Of a DNA stretch of 64,000 nucleotides, positions 46,338-54,334 are shown in pieces. The position numbers and the translations under genes were made by a program. The notes beneath the pieces are model-generated. The model worked only from the letters and a program-made list of their open reading frames with translations, did no database searches and was not told the origin of the DNA. The stretch covers positions 372,001-436,000 of the forward strand of contig JADKJM010000016.1 in assembly GCA_016721005.1 (NCBI GenBank), read 5' to 3'. The number at the start of each line of letters is the position of its first letter. Positions within the stretch are counted from its first letter, which is position 1. Source of the stretch: Flavobacteriales bacterium (lineage in GTDB: Bacteria; Bacteroidota; Bacteroidia; Flavobacteriales_F; PHOS-HE28).

Positions 46338-47575
46338 TGGCCCGGCTGGAGCGCATCATCGAGCGATTGGAACTGAAGGAATTCCAGCTCAAGACCCTGT
46401 TGGAGGTGAGCAAGGCGATCAATGACAACATGCCGCGTGCGGAATTGCTGGATCTGTTCGAGCACATCGTTAAGGACGAACTCGGGATCACACGCCTGTC
46501 GCTTTATGAACGAACTGAGCGTTGGGACAGGATCCTGAGCTTCGGCAATGCCGACCGTGACCCTGCAGTGGACGCCGAGCAACTCTTCGGCACCTTCGCC
46601 GATATACAGACCATCAACTCCGACATCGAAGGACGACTCGGTTCATTCGATGTGGCAGTACCTGTGTACCACCAGGACAAGCCGCTTGCTTTCCTGCTGA
46701 TCGGCGACATCGACGAGGAGGAGCAGCGCATGAGCCCGGTGGTGAAGCACCTCAACTTCATTCAGACCCTCACCAATCTGGTGGTGGTGGCCATGGAGAA
46801 CCGCCGGATGGCCGCGCTTCAATTGCAGCAAGAACGCGACAAGCGCGAATGGGAGTTGGCTGCCCAGATGCAGCAGATGCTGGTGCCGCACGACCTGCCG
46901 GATACGCCGCTGATCGGCGCAGCGGGTTGGTACCAACCGCACCAATTGGTGGGCGGCGATTACTACGACCTCATCCCCTTGGGCGAGGATCGCTATGTGG
47001 TCTGTGTGGCCGATGTCAGTGGAAAGGGCATCGCGGCAGCCATGCTGATGAGCAACTTCCACGCAACGCTCCGCGGATCGCTCGCCCAGATCGGGGATCT
47101 GGAAAAGGTCGTCCATCACTTGAACGAGCGCGTCTTCGCCAATGCGCGAGGCGAGCGCTTCATCACCCTGTTCCTCGGCCATGTCGATCTGCGAGCGCGT
47201 CGTATCCGCTTCGTCAACGCGGGCCACAACGACCCCATGTTGCGTGTTCCCGGCAAGACCATCCTGCTGCACGACGGATCCATCGCGCTGGGCATGATGC
47301 CGAAGCTTCCCTTCCTCCGGATCGGTGAGGTCGAGCTGACCCCGTGTTGCGTGCTGGTCTGCTACACGGACGGCTTGGTGGAGCAGGAGGATTCGCATGG
47401 CCGGGCCTTCGAGACCCAACCGGTGGAGGAAGTGATGACCCTGCTCGCGCAAGCACAAGCCACGGAGATCAATGCCGCGATCATGTCGGCGTTCGAGTCG
47501 CACCGAGGAAGTCAGCCGTACTTGGATGACATCGCGCTGCTGACCTGTCGCTTCAAGGATCCCACGAAGGTGTGA
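46337..47575 (+). CDS. SpoIIE/RsbU-type serine phosphatase with GAF-like sensor domain
   Basis: A 412-residue cytoplasmic protein. Residues ~20-165 form a GAF-like domain (DLFEHIVKDELGITRLSLYE ... VAVPVYHQDKPLAFLLIGDI), then a coiled-coil linker (MAALQLQQERDKREWELAAQMQQMLVP). The PP2C-type SpoIIE domain carries VGGDYYDLIPL and CVADVSGKGIAAAMLMS with the metal-binding Asp residues, NAGHNDPML, VCYTDGLVE and DDIALL. Family members dephosphorylate anti-anti-sigma-like partners; no partner gene lies nearby. It is translationally coupled to lpxD by a TAATG overlap. Confidence 0.92.
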   Translation: MARLERIIERLELKEFQLKTLLEVSKAINDNMPRAELLDLFEHIVKDELGITRLSLYERTERWDRILSFGNADRDPAVDAEQLFGTFADIQTINSDIEGRLGSFDVAVPVYHQDKPLAFLLIGDIDEEEQRMSPVVKHLNFIQTLTNLVVVAMENRRMAALQLQQERDKREWELAAQMQQMLVPHDLPDTPLIGAAGWYQPHQLVGGDYYDLIPLGEDRYVVCVADVSGKGIAAAMLMSNFHATLRGSLAQIGDLEKVVHHLNERVFANARGERFITLFLGHVDLRARRIRFVNAGHNDPMLRVPGKTILLHDGSIALGMMPKLPFLRIGEVELTPCCVLVCYTDGLVEQEDSHGRAFETQPVEEVMTLLAQAQATEINAAIMSAFESHRGSQPYLDDIALLTCRFKDPTKV

Positions 47576-47607
47576 GCACTCACGGGCAAGCCGCATCTTT
47601 GCCGCCG

Positions 47608-48645
47608 ATGTCCACACACCTCGTTACCGGCGGCTGCGGATTCGTGGGCCGCAACATGGTCCAGCGTCTTTATCGCGACCCGAACGCGCGCATCCTCTTC
47701 ATCGACGACCTCAGCGTGGGCACGCATCCGGACACGTGGCTCGGACAGCCGTTGGCGAAGGAGATCAAGGACCTGCGCTTCTATGGTGCCGATGAGCGAC
47801 TGATCTTCCTGAAAGCCGATCTGCGCGATGTGCTGCGTGAATTGAACAGGGACCCGGAATGGTTCAAGAAGCAATACGGGATCGACATCGTGCGCTTCGA
47901 TGACATCTTCCACTTCGCAGCGATCGTCGGTGGTCGCAGCAAGATCGATGGCGACCCCATGTTGGTGGCGCAGGATCTCAGCATCGATGCCGAGATGTTC
48001 CTCTACGTGTGTCGGAACAAACCCGGTCGCTTGCTCTATCCCAGTAGCAGCGCTGCCTATCCCATCGACCTTCAAACGGAGAGCAACACACTTCAATTGA
48101 AGGAAAGCGACATTGACTTTTCGCGCATGGGCGAGCCGGACATGACCTACGGCTGGAGCAAACTCACCGGTGAGTTCCTCGCGAAGATCGCGGCTAGCCA
48201 TTACGGCGTTCACGTCACGTGCATCCGTCCGTTCAGTGGGTATGGCGAGGACCAAGACCTCTCCTACCCCGTTCCCGCTATTGCTGCACGCGCCGCGCGA
48301 AAGGAGAACCCCTTCGAGGTGTGGGGTACTGGCAAGCAAGGGCGCGACTTCGTACACATCGACGATGTGCTCGACCTCACGCTTCTGGCCATGGACAAGA
48401 TCAGCGACGGCCGGGCCATCAACATCGGCATGGGCAAGCTCACGAGCTTCTTGGAACTGATCGAATTGTTCAGTGGCTTCGCAGGCTACAAACCCACGAT
48501 CAAGACCTTGCTCGACAAACCTGTGGGTGTACACAGCCGCTATTGCGACATGAGTTGGGTGGAAGCGAACCTCGGATGGCAAGCGAAGATCTCCATCGAG
48601 GAAGGGATGCGAAGGGTGTATAAGGCCGCGTTGAAAAAGAGTTGA
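47608..48645 (+). CDS. NAD-dependent epimerase/dehydratase
   Basis: A 345-residue SDR enzyme. The start at 47608 is chosen because VTGGCGFVGRNMV, the GxxGxxG NAD site, then sits at the N-terminus; CATCTTTG ends 6 nt upstream. The catalytic triad region is YPSSSAAYP for the Ser and YGWSKLTGE for Tyr-x-x-x-Lys. GKQGRDFVHIDDVLDLTLLAM is the typical C-terminal substrate domain. It acts on a nucleotide sugar for surface glycan synthesis; the substrate is unknown. Its stop codon lies inside the first copy of a repeat that flanks the following GxxExxY gene, so an insertion may have altered the last residues. Confidence 0.9.
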   Translation: MSTHLVTGGCGFVGRNMVQRLYRDPNARILFIDDLSVGTHPDTWLGQPLAKEIKDLRFYGADERLIFLKADLRDVLRELNRDPEWFKKQYGIDIVRFDDIFHFAAIVGGRSKIDGDPMLVAQDLSIDAEMFLYVCRNKPGRLLYPSSSAAYPIDLQTESNTLQLKESDIDFSRMGEPDMTYGWSKLTGEFLAKIAASHYGVHVTCIRPFSGYGEDQDLSYPVPAIAARAARKENPFEVWGTGKQGRDFVHIDDVLDLTLLAMDKISDGRAINIGMGKLTSFLELIELFSGFAGYKPTIKTLLDKPVGVHSRYCDMSWVEANLGWQAKISIEEGMRRVYKAALKKS

Positions 48646-48681
48646 ACCGCGACGGCGCGGCGACGCGACGGGTTCGCAACG
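48642..48681 (+). repeat. GxxExxY-flanking repeat, direct copy 1
   Basis: A 40-nt repeat beginning TTGAACCGCGACGGCGCGG and ending GGGTTCGCAACG. It matches copy 2 at 48741 in 38 of 40 positions and contains the stop codon of the epimerase. Confidence 0.9.
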
Positions 48682-48740
48682 TTAGGAAATGTGCGGATGA
48701 AGGAAGACAAGCGACTGGACCGAAGGAGTGCCGAAGCAAT

Positions 48741-48780
48741 TTGAACCGCAACGACGCGGCGACGCGACGGGTTCGCAACG
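48741..48780 (+). repeat. GxxExxY-flanking repeat, direct copy 2
   Basis: Second 40-nt copy, 99 nt after the first and 8 nt before the GxxExxY start codon. The two copies are in the same reading frame as that gene. Confidence 0.9.
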
Positions 48781-48788
48781 AAAAGAGA

Positions 48789-49166
48789 ATGCGAGAGAAT
48801 GAATTGGCGGATGGCATTGTGGACGCGGCGTTCCGCGTGCATCGCCACTTCGGTCCCGGTCTCTTGGAAAGTGCCTATGAAGCCTGTCTTGCTCACGAAC
48901 TGCTATCCATGGGGTTCAGTATTGAAAAGCAGGTGGCGCTACCGCTTGTCTATCGGGATGTGAAACTTGACGTGGGCTACCGACTGGACCTTTGGGTTGA
49001 ACGGACCGTGATCATCGAGGTGAAAGCAGTGGATGAACTTCATCCGGTCCACATGGCTCAAATGCTGACCTATTTGAAGCTGACCGAAAACAAACTCGGT
49101 CTGATCATCAACTTTCACAGCGCACTTTTGAAGAATGGCTTGCGTCGGGTTGCGAACAACCTTTGA
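48789..49166 (+). CDS. GxxExxY protein
   Basis: A 125-residue protein starting MRENELADGIVDAAFRVH at 48789. FGPGLLESAYEACLAHEL contains the defining G-x-x-E-x-x-Y motif, and YRLDLWVERTVIIEVKAVDEL has a D ... E-x-K pattern reminiscent of PD-(D/E)xK nucleases. The end is MLTYLKLTENKLGLIINF. The family is widespread, often found amid intergenic repeats, and has no proven function; the nuclease-like fold is inference. It is flanked by two direct copies and one inverted copy of a G+C-rich repeat, and interrupts a probable glycan operon. A longer in-frame reading would translate both repeat copies (NRDGAATRRVRN, NRNDAATRRVRN), which seems accidental. Confidence 0.9.
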   Translation: MRENELADGIVDAAFRVHRHFGPGLLESAYEACLAHELLSMGFSIEKQVALPLVYRDVKLDVGYRLDLWVERTVIIEVKAVDELHPVHMAQMLTYLKLTENKLGLIINFHSALLKNGLRRVANNL

Positions 49167-49219
49167 TCCTTAATGAATTCAACTACCACTGGATCGGCTC
49201 TCCTCAACACGCCGCGTAT

Positions 49220-49245
49220 CCGTCGCGTCGCCGCGTCGTCGCGGT
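49220..49245 (-). repeat. GxxExxY-flanking repeat, inverted copy
   Basis: A 26-nt reverse-complement match (25 of 26) to the core of the upstream copies (ACCGCGACGACGCGGCGACG...). It sits 53 nt after the GxxExxY stop and 15 nt before the glycosyltransferase start. Confidence 0.85.
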
Positions 49246-49259
49246 AAATCTCGTACGCA

Positions 49260-50549
49260 TTGTCTCACTCCCCTCACATCATCTGCTTCGGCCCCGGCCC
49301 CAAGTTCAAAGGCGGCATTGCGCAATACAACACCGCGTTGGCGCGAGCGCTGAAGGATGAAGGAGCGCAGGTGACGATCGTGAGTTGGACGCAGCAGTAC
49401 CCTGCGATCATCCCGCGCGAGTTCGTGGACAAGGCCAGCCGCAGCAGTTTCCTGGAGGGCTACGACATCCCCTTACACTACCTGACCAACTGGAACGCGC
49501 CGAGCACGTGGCGCATCACCGCGAAGGCCATCGCCGATCTGAAACCGGATAAGGTCATCCTCCAGTGGTACAACCCCACGCAGGGCATCCCGCTCAACAC
49601 GATCGCAGCGTACTTGCGCAAACACACCACCGCTGAGATCCTCTTCGATCTACACTTCGTGGCCGCCAAGGAGCAAAGCGCGTTGGATGCACGGCTCACG
49701 CGCATGGCGCTGCGGCACGCGCATTCCTTCATCGTTCATGCGTACAAGACCGCGGAGGAATTGAGGGCGCTTTTCGGGGGAGAGGAATTCAACTTGAGCT
49801 TGGATGGCGCGAGATCCGTACGGGCGCTTCATGATGCGCCCCAACGGACCATCATCAAACTCTACCACCCGATCTACTCCCTCTTCAAACCCGATCCTTC
49901 ATTCGACAAGGAAGCGTGGAAGAAGGAACACCACTTGCGCAAGCACGTCTTCCTCTTCTTCGGATTCATTCGCAAGTACAAGGGTCTGCACTATTGCATC
50001 GAGGCCTTTGCACAATTGGCGAAGCAGCGTGATGACGTGAGCCTGATGGTGGTGGGCGAACGCTTCTGGCAGACCGTGGACCAGAGCAAGTTCAGCACGA
50101 AAGTGAAGAACGTGGTCTTCGGCACATTGAAGAAGCTCTTCTTGAAGAAGGCCGATGATGAGCGGAATTACGACCCCTTAGCGATGATCGATGCGCTGGG
50201 CATCCGGGATCGTGTGCTGGTGGTGGATCGCTTCATCCCGAACGAGGACGTACCACCCTACTTCCAAGCGGCCGATGCCGTGGTGCTCTTCTACGAGACC
50301 GCCACACCAAGTGGAGTGGAAAGCTTGAGTTACAATTTCAAAGTGCCCGCCGTGGCCACGCGCGTGGGTCACTTCCCGGAGACCATCACCGATGGCTTCA
50401 ACGGCTACCTCGCCACACCGAAGGACATTGCCGACATGGTGCGTGTGATGAACGCGGCGATCGACAACCCGATCCCGCGCGAGAACGTGGTGGAGGCGAC
50501 GAAGAACATGAGCTGGGTGAATTACGCGAAGGCGATCCTGGCGTCGTGA
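49260..50549 (+). CDS. family 1-like (GT-B) glycosyltransferase
   Basis: A protein of about 429 residues. The only suitable upstream start is TTG 49260, just after the inverted repeat, so the 5' end may have been altered by that insertion. The N-terminus IICFGPGPKFKGGIAQYNTALARAL is a typical GT-B acceptor-side loop. The C-terminal Rossmann domain has LFFGFIRKYKGLHYCIEAF, VDRFIPNEDVPPYFQAADAVVLFYE and PSGVESLSYNFKVPAVAT, which includes the E-x7-E-like donor site. It transfers a sugar to a cell-surface glycan. It probably shared a transcript with the epimerase upstream before the GxxExxY element intervened. Confidence 0.88.
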   Translation: MSHSPHIICFGPGPKFKGGIAQYNTALARALKDEGAQVTIVSWTQQYPAIIPREFVDKASRSSFLEGYDIPLHYLTNWNAPSTWRITAKAIADLKPDKVILQWYNPTQGIPLNTIAAYLRKHTTAEILFDLHFVAAKEQSALDARLTRMALRHAHSFIVHAYKTAEELRALFGGEEFNLSLDGARSVRALHDAPQRTIIKLYHPIYSLFKPDPSFDKEAWKKEHHLRKHVFLFFGFIRKYKGLHYCIEAFAQLAKQRDDVSLMVVGERFWQTVDQSKFSTKVKNVVFGTLKKLFLKKADDERNYDPLAMIDALGIRDRVLVVDRFIPNEDVPPYFQAADAVVLFYETATPSGVESLSYNFKVPAVATRVGHFPETITDGFNGYLATPKDIADMVRVMNAAIDNPIPRENVVEATKNMSWVNYAKAILAS

Positions 50550-50580
50550 GTGGATCCGGGTCGAGCACGCGGAAAGGAAA

Positions 50581-50695
50581 GGGTTCACGCAGAGGCGCAG
50601 AGAACGCAGAGGTTCCCTGGATGGCTAACCGTGAATTGCATTTTCCGTGTACTCTGCGCCTGTCCTTGCTAGGCTTTGCGAAGCAATGCGTGAGG
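50581..50695. repeat. intergenic repeat rich in ACGCAGAGGCGCAGAG
   Basis: GGTTCACGCAGAGGCGCAGAG followed by AACGCAGAGG is a periodic A/G-rich tract. An inverted CTCTGCGCCT appears about 60 nt later, giving a hairpin-like or MITE-like layout. I recall similar tracts as dispersed repeats in other genomes, including near GxxExxY genes. No gene lies in 50550-50752. Confidence 0.6.
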
Positions 50696-50752
50696 AATTC
50701 CACCAAGCAAGCTCTTCCCTACTTGACATGAACAGCACCGATCTTTGAAGCG

Positions 50753-51379
50753 ATGTCACGCCCGGTATACATCGCGCTCGTCCTCGTCGCACTCGTTTCT
50801 CTGGGCGCGAAGTCCGTTGTGCCGGATACTCACCCCAAGCAAGGCCTCATCGATCTCTTGATGGACTACATGGCCGCGCGCTATCCGGGGCAGGACCTGC
50901 ATGGCGATCTGCTGTACATCTCCGTGCAACGCCAACGGCTCTTCCATGTGCGCAACGGCGAACTGATCGCGGAATTCGCCATCGCCACGGCGAGCAACGG
51001 ACTCGGCTCGCAACAGGACACCTACCGTACGCCCACAGGCTTGCATCGTGTAAGCGAGAAATTCGGGGACGGTGTTCCACCATTCGGGATCCTGCGCGAC
51101 CGTGAATTCACGGGGCAATTGGCCGATCCTGACTTCTCAGGCATCGACAAGGATTGGATCACGGCGCGCGTGCTCTGGCTTTCCGGACTTGAACCCGGGG
51201 TGAACCAGGGCGGCGAAGTGGATAGCCACGAACGCTTCATCTACATCCACGGCACGGCGAACGAGAGGTCCGTGGGTAGCCCGACCAGCAAGGGCTGCAT
51301 CCGCATGCGCAACGCGGACGTGATCGCACTCTACGGGCAAGTGCCGATAGGGACCTTGGTGGTGGTGTTGGATAATTGA
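50753..51379 (+). CDS. L,D-transpeptidase (YkuD-type) family protein
   Basis: A 208-residue exported protein (signal MSRPVYIALVLVALVSLGAK). The catalytic domain starts at LLYISVQRQRLFHV, the usual first strand. The active site is HGTANERSVG...SKGCIRM, with H166, G181, C182 and R184 matching the HGT-x-SxGC[IV]R consensus. Family role: forming or breaking 3-3 cross-links in peptidoglycan, or attaching proteins to it. TYRTPTGLHRVSEKFG is also typical. It has no LysM or peptidoglycan-binding domain. Confidence 0.92.
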   Translation: MSRPVYIALVLVALVSLGAKSVVPDTHPKQGLIDLLMDYMAARYPGQDLHGDLLYISVQRQRLFHVRNGELIAEFAIATASNGLGSQQDTYRTPTGLHRVSEKFGDGVPPFGILRDREFTGQLADPDFSGIDKDWITARVLWLSGLEPGVNQGGEVDSHERFIYIHGTANERSVGSPTSKGCIRMRNADVIALYGQVPIGTLVVVLDN

Positions 51380-51441
51380 GGGCCTGGGGTGGCTAGCCCT
51401 TCTAGGCACGTCGCTGAGCCGAGTGCAACGCTACAAGCGTG

Positions 51442-52983
51442 TCAGTGCTGCACCACCAACCGTTGCGCCACCAAGCGCTCTCCAGCTCTGTATAGTTCGA
51501 TGTGGTAAATGCCGTTGCCCACATGCTGTAGTTCCAACGTGGTGTAATGGTCTTGAACGCGTTGCCGCTGCACCACCCTGCCCAAGGCATCCCGCACCAC
51601 GAGTTGCGCATCATTCGGCACCTGTTCCAGTTCCAACGTCACATAGCCGCTGTTGGGGTTGGGGTAAACCCTCACCCCCAGCCCCTCTCCCCCGCCACGC
51701 TCCGCTCGCGGTGACCAAGAGAGGGGAGCCGCGCCGGTGGTGATATCCCCCACGAACAACCTACTCACCATCCGCTGCTGCATATCGGTGGTGGTGCCAT
51801 CGCCGTAGCCGTGGTAGGCGCCATAGACCAAGTAGTGAGTGGCATCATAGGCCTCAATGCCGTTGAGGTTCCCGTAGGAGATGGTGAGGTTCGGGTTCGG
51901 TTGGTACAGGTAGGGGAAGACCCCACAACCACCGAAGGCATCCATCAAATTGCCGTTAGGGTCCAGTAGGCAGATGCCGCGCCGCTCCTGCCCGTTCACG
52001 AATTGGAAATAGCCCGTCACCACCAAATTGCCATCGGGCAGGGTATCCAAGCCATACACATCCGGGCCGAAGCCCCAGCCCGGATCGGGTAAGGCCCCCA
52101 AGCCCATTTGCGGCCGGTTGAAGGACGGGTCCATGGTGCCGTCCGCAAGGAAGCGCGCCACGTAGATGGTATCCTGCGGTGCGGTGGCATGCAGGAATCG
52201 ACCACCAGCATACACGCTGCCGTTGACCAAGGGCACCAAGTCACGCGCCTCGCCCCAACTGATGAATGTGCGGTACGTGGTATCCACGCTGCCATCGGCC
52301 TCGAACCGGAAGATGTGATCCACCGGCCGCCCGGCGAACTGGGAGCTGGTGCCGCTGGCCACGAACTTGCCGCTCTCCAAAGCCACAAAGCGATTGATGG
52401 CGCCATTGCCCTTGCGGTGTACGCGTGTGGTATCCAAGTAACCCGTGTTGCTGAACCACACCAAGCGGTGCGCACCGGTAAAGCCGCGTATGGTATCACT
52501 GAGGATGTGTACCCCGCTCAGCAACACGCGGCCATCGGGGAAGACGTGGTAATCCCTGCCATCGAGCGAAGAGAAATAAGGTCCCGTGTTCATACCAATG
52601 AACGTTGCATCCACCTGAGCATTTAGTAGGACGCGCTGCACTGTTTCATATGTGGCGACATAAAGTCGATCATTCCATTGAGTGATCCTGCCCCCCCCCA
52701 ACACTACCAACCATAGGGTTATAGAACCCAGTATCCCAAGAGCCATCGGCATTGAGCCCACCAAAGTGTGTCATCATCGACGGAACGACTGCCCCTGGGA
52801 AAGTGAACTCACCGGAAATGATCACCTTACCGTTTGTGAGCGGTAGGACCGAGCCCACGCGCTTGAAATGGAGTCCCGTCCTGAATGTGGTATCCAACGC
52901 GAAAGGCAATTGTGCAATGACCCCCCCGCCGTAATGCACACGACGAAAGCGGCCATTGCTCGATGCCAAGGTCTTCTTCTCAT
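51442..52983 (-). pseudogene. delta-60-type beta-propeller T9SS surface protein, out of frame at two poly-G tracts
   Basis: The gene can be read as one protein of ~513 residues if two homopolymers are corrected. It starts at ATG 52983, whose ATGA overlaps the stop of the upstream T9SS-domain fragment. MRRRPWHRAMAAFVVCITAGG is a signal peptide that must shift frame in a G7 tract (52921-52927) to reach VIAQLPFALDTTFRTG. A second shift is needed in a G9 tract (52691-52699) to join GFYNPMVGSVGGG to RITQWNDRLYVATYE. Eight G in each tract restores the frame. The repeats (RFEADGSVDTTYRTF, RFLADGTMDPSFNRP, LLDPNGNLMDAFGG) are delta-60 propeller blades, and the C-terminus (VYPNPNSGYVTLEL ... GIYHIELYRAGERL) is a type A T9SS signal. 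It may be phase-variable, decayed or a sequencing artefact. Confidence 0.75.
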
Positions 52984-53279
52984 TCCAGGAGGATCTTCTC
53001 CTTGTGTACCACCACTCCGTTCCCGCGCACTTCCAACAAATAGGCGCCCCGGCCCATGTGCCCTGTGGCGAGGACGGCATTGCCTTCGCCACCAGCCAAC
53101 GGTTCTTGCAACACCAACCGTCCTGTGATGTCCCGAAGGCACACAGAGCCGTTTTGCACCTCATCGGCGAACCGATAGCGCACGGTGAACTGCTCGTGAG
53201 CAGGGTTGGGTGCTACGCCGAAAGCGGATGAACGCACGACCACCGGTGCATCGTCGGCTGGTGGTTCCACCACCAACAT
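52980..53279 (-). pseudogene. T9SS sorting-domain fragment of a larger gene
   Basis: About 99 residues from MLVVEPPADDAPVV to KEKILLE. It contains FGVAPNPAHEQFTVRY, CLRDITGRLVLQEPL and GAYLLEVRGNGVVV, which is a complete type A T9SS domain. No body of a cargo protein precedes it in this frame. In another frame PLLFRAPGPHTERDQLRRFPVAAHAAKDTLPRYKK leads up to an A6 run just before it, so a frameshift at that run may separate it from upstream coding sequence that fades out by ~53450. Its stop overlaps the start of the next gene (ATGA). It is probably the end of a decayed or misassembled secreted-protein gene. Confidence 0.6.
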
Positions 53280-53589
53280 CTTGTTCTTTTTTGTACCTCG
53301 GCAGGGTGTCCTTCGCGGCGTGAGCCGCCACCGGAAACCTCCGCAGTTGGTCTCGCTCCGTGTGTGGCCCTGGCGCGCGGAAAAGGAGCGGACCCTGCGG
53401 CACAAAGCAATGATCCCGGATACGCTCATGGCAGCGACATTCTTCCCCGCCAAGGTAGCCGAAGTCATGGTGCCGAGCGAGGAAGGCTTCACACCTGGCC
53501 CTGGGTCCGGGCACGGAAGCCGGTCCAAGCTCATTCCGCCTCAGAACACCACCCTTTCCGCGCCAACATGAATGTGGTCTGATCCAAAC

Positions 53590-54051
53590 CACATGAAGAA
53601 TGCGTTGGGTCACAAACTGTTCGGCTTGGGTCACATTCATTCCGCTGCAAACCACATTCTGTCCAGAGCAAACCACATACTCCTCAGCTTGGGTCCCATT
53701 CTATCCAGAGCAAACCACAAACTGTTCAGGACGATCCACAAACTGTTCAGAGCAATCCACAAACTGTTCAGGACAAACCACAAACTGCTCAGGGCAAACC
53801 ACAAACTGTTCAGAGCAAACCACAAACTATCCAGAGCAAACCACAAACTGTTCAGGACAAACCACAAACTATTCAGAGCAAACCACAAACTGTTCAGGGC
53901 AAACCACAAACTGTCCAGAGCAGACCACATTCTATTCAGCCTGAACCACATTCTATCCAGAGCAAACCACATACTGTCCAGAGCAGACCACATTCTATCC
54001 AGAGCAGACCACATTCTATCCAGAGCAAACCTCATTCTTCCCAAGCCGTTC
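53590..54051. repeat. tandem array of 22 units of exactly 21 bp
   Basis: Twenty-two consecutive 21-bp units keep perfect register. Most begin CACAAACTGTTCAG or CACATTCTATCCAG and end in a 7-nt tail such as AGCAAAC or GACAAAC. The consensus is clearly A+T-richer than the surrounding genome. Because 21 is a multiple of three, several frames stay open: forward heptads HKLFRAN and QTVQSKP, reverse heptads FALNSLW. None has a convincing start, signal peptide or domain. A weaker 21-bp period continues in the same phase to about 54228 (CCGG at 54083, 54104 and 54125; GGAACGGTCG at 54145, 54187 and 54208). The interval 53280-54334 holds no intact gene that I can support. Confidence 0.95.
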
Positions 54052-54334
54052 CGGAGACCGTTTCAGGCCGGTTGGACCCCCTCCGGGCCGCCCGGCATGC
54101 CATCCGGCGCGGGGCTATTGCTCTCCGGACCGTCCTGAATATCGGGAACGGTCGGATCCACACGAGCAACGGCGATCGGCACGTAAGGAACGGTCGGAAT
54201 GGCCCAAGGAACGGTCGCGGCGGTTGAGCTTGAAAGCACCGCCCAGCAAGGGTTAGCGAAGGTGTGTGTGCAATACGCAGGGGTGTTTCCGCATTCTATA
54301 GGCAGCAAGCATAACCTAACGCTTGTTCAACCAC

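Noticed and set aside
48642..48788. N-terminal extension of the GxxExxY protein through the repeats
   Set aside because: The extension is translated repeat sequence (NRDGAATRR...), and the family normally starts near MRENELADG.
53637..54044. 135-codon reverse frame through the array (FALNSLW heptads)
   Set aside because: Same reason as the forward frame; kept as a finding about periodicity but not called as a gene.
53590..54051. CRISPR array
   Set aside because: The units are contiguous 21-mers with no spacers, and no cas genes are visible.
53572..54138. 188-codon forward frame through the 21-bp array (HKLFRAN heptads)
   Set aside because: It is open only because the unit length is divisible by three and lacks stops; there is no signal peptide, no codon bias like its neighbours, and competing open frames exist on both strands.
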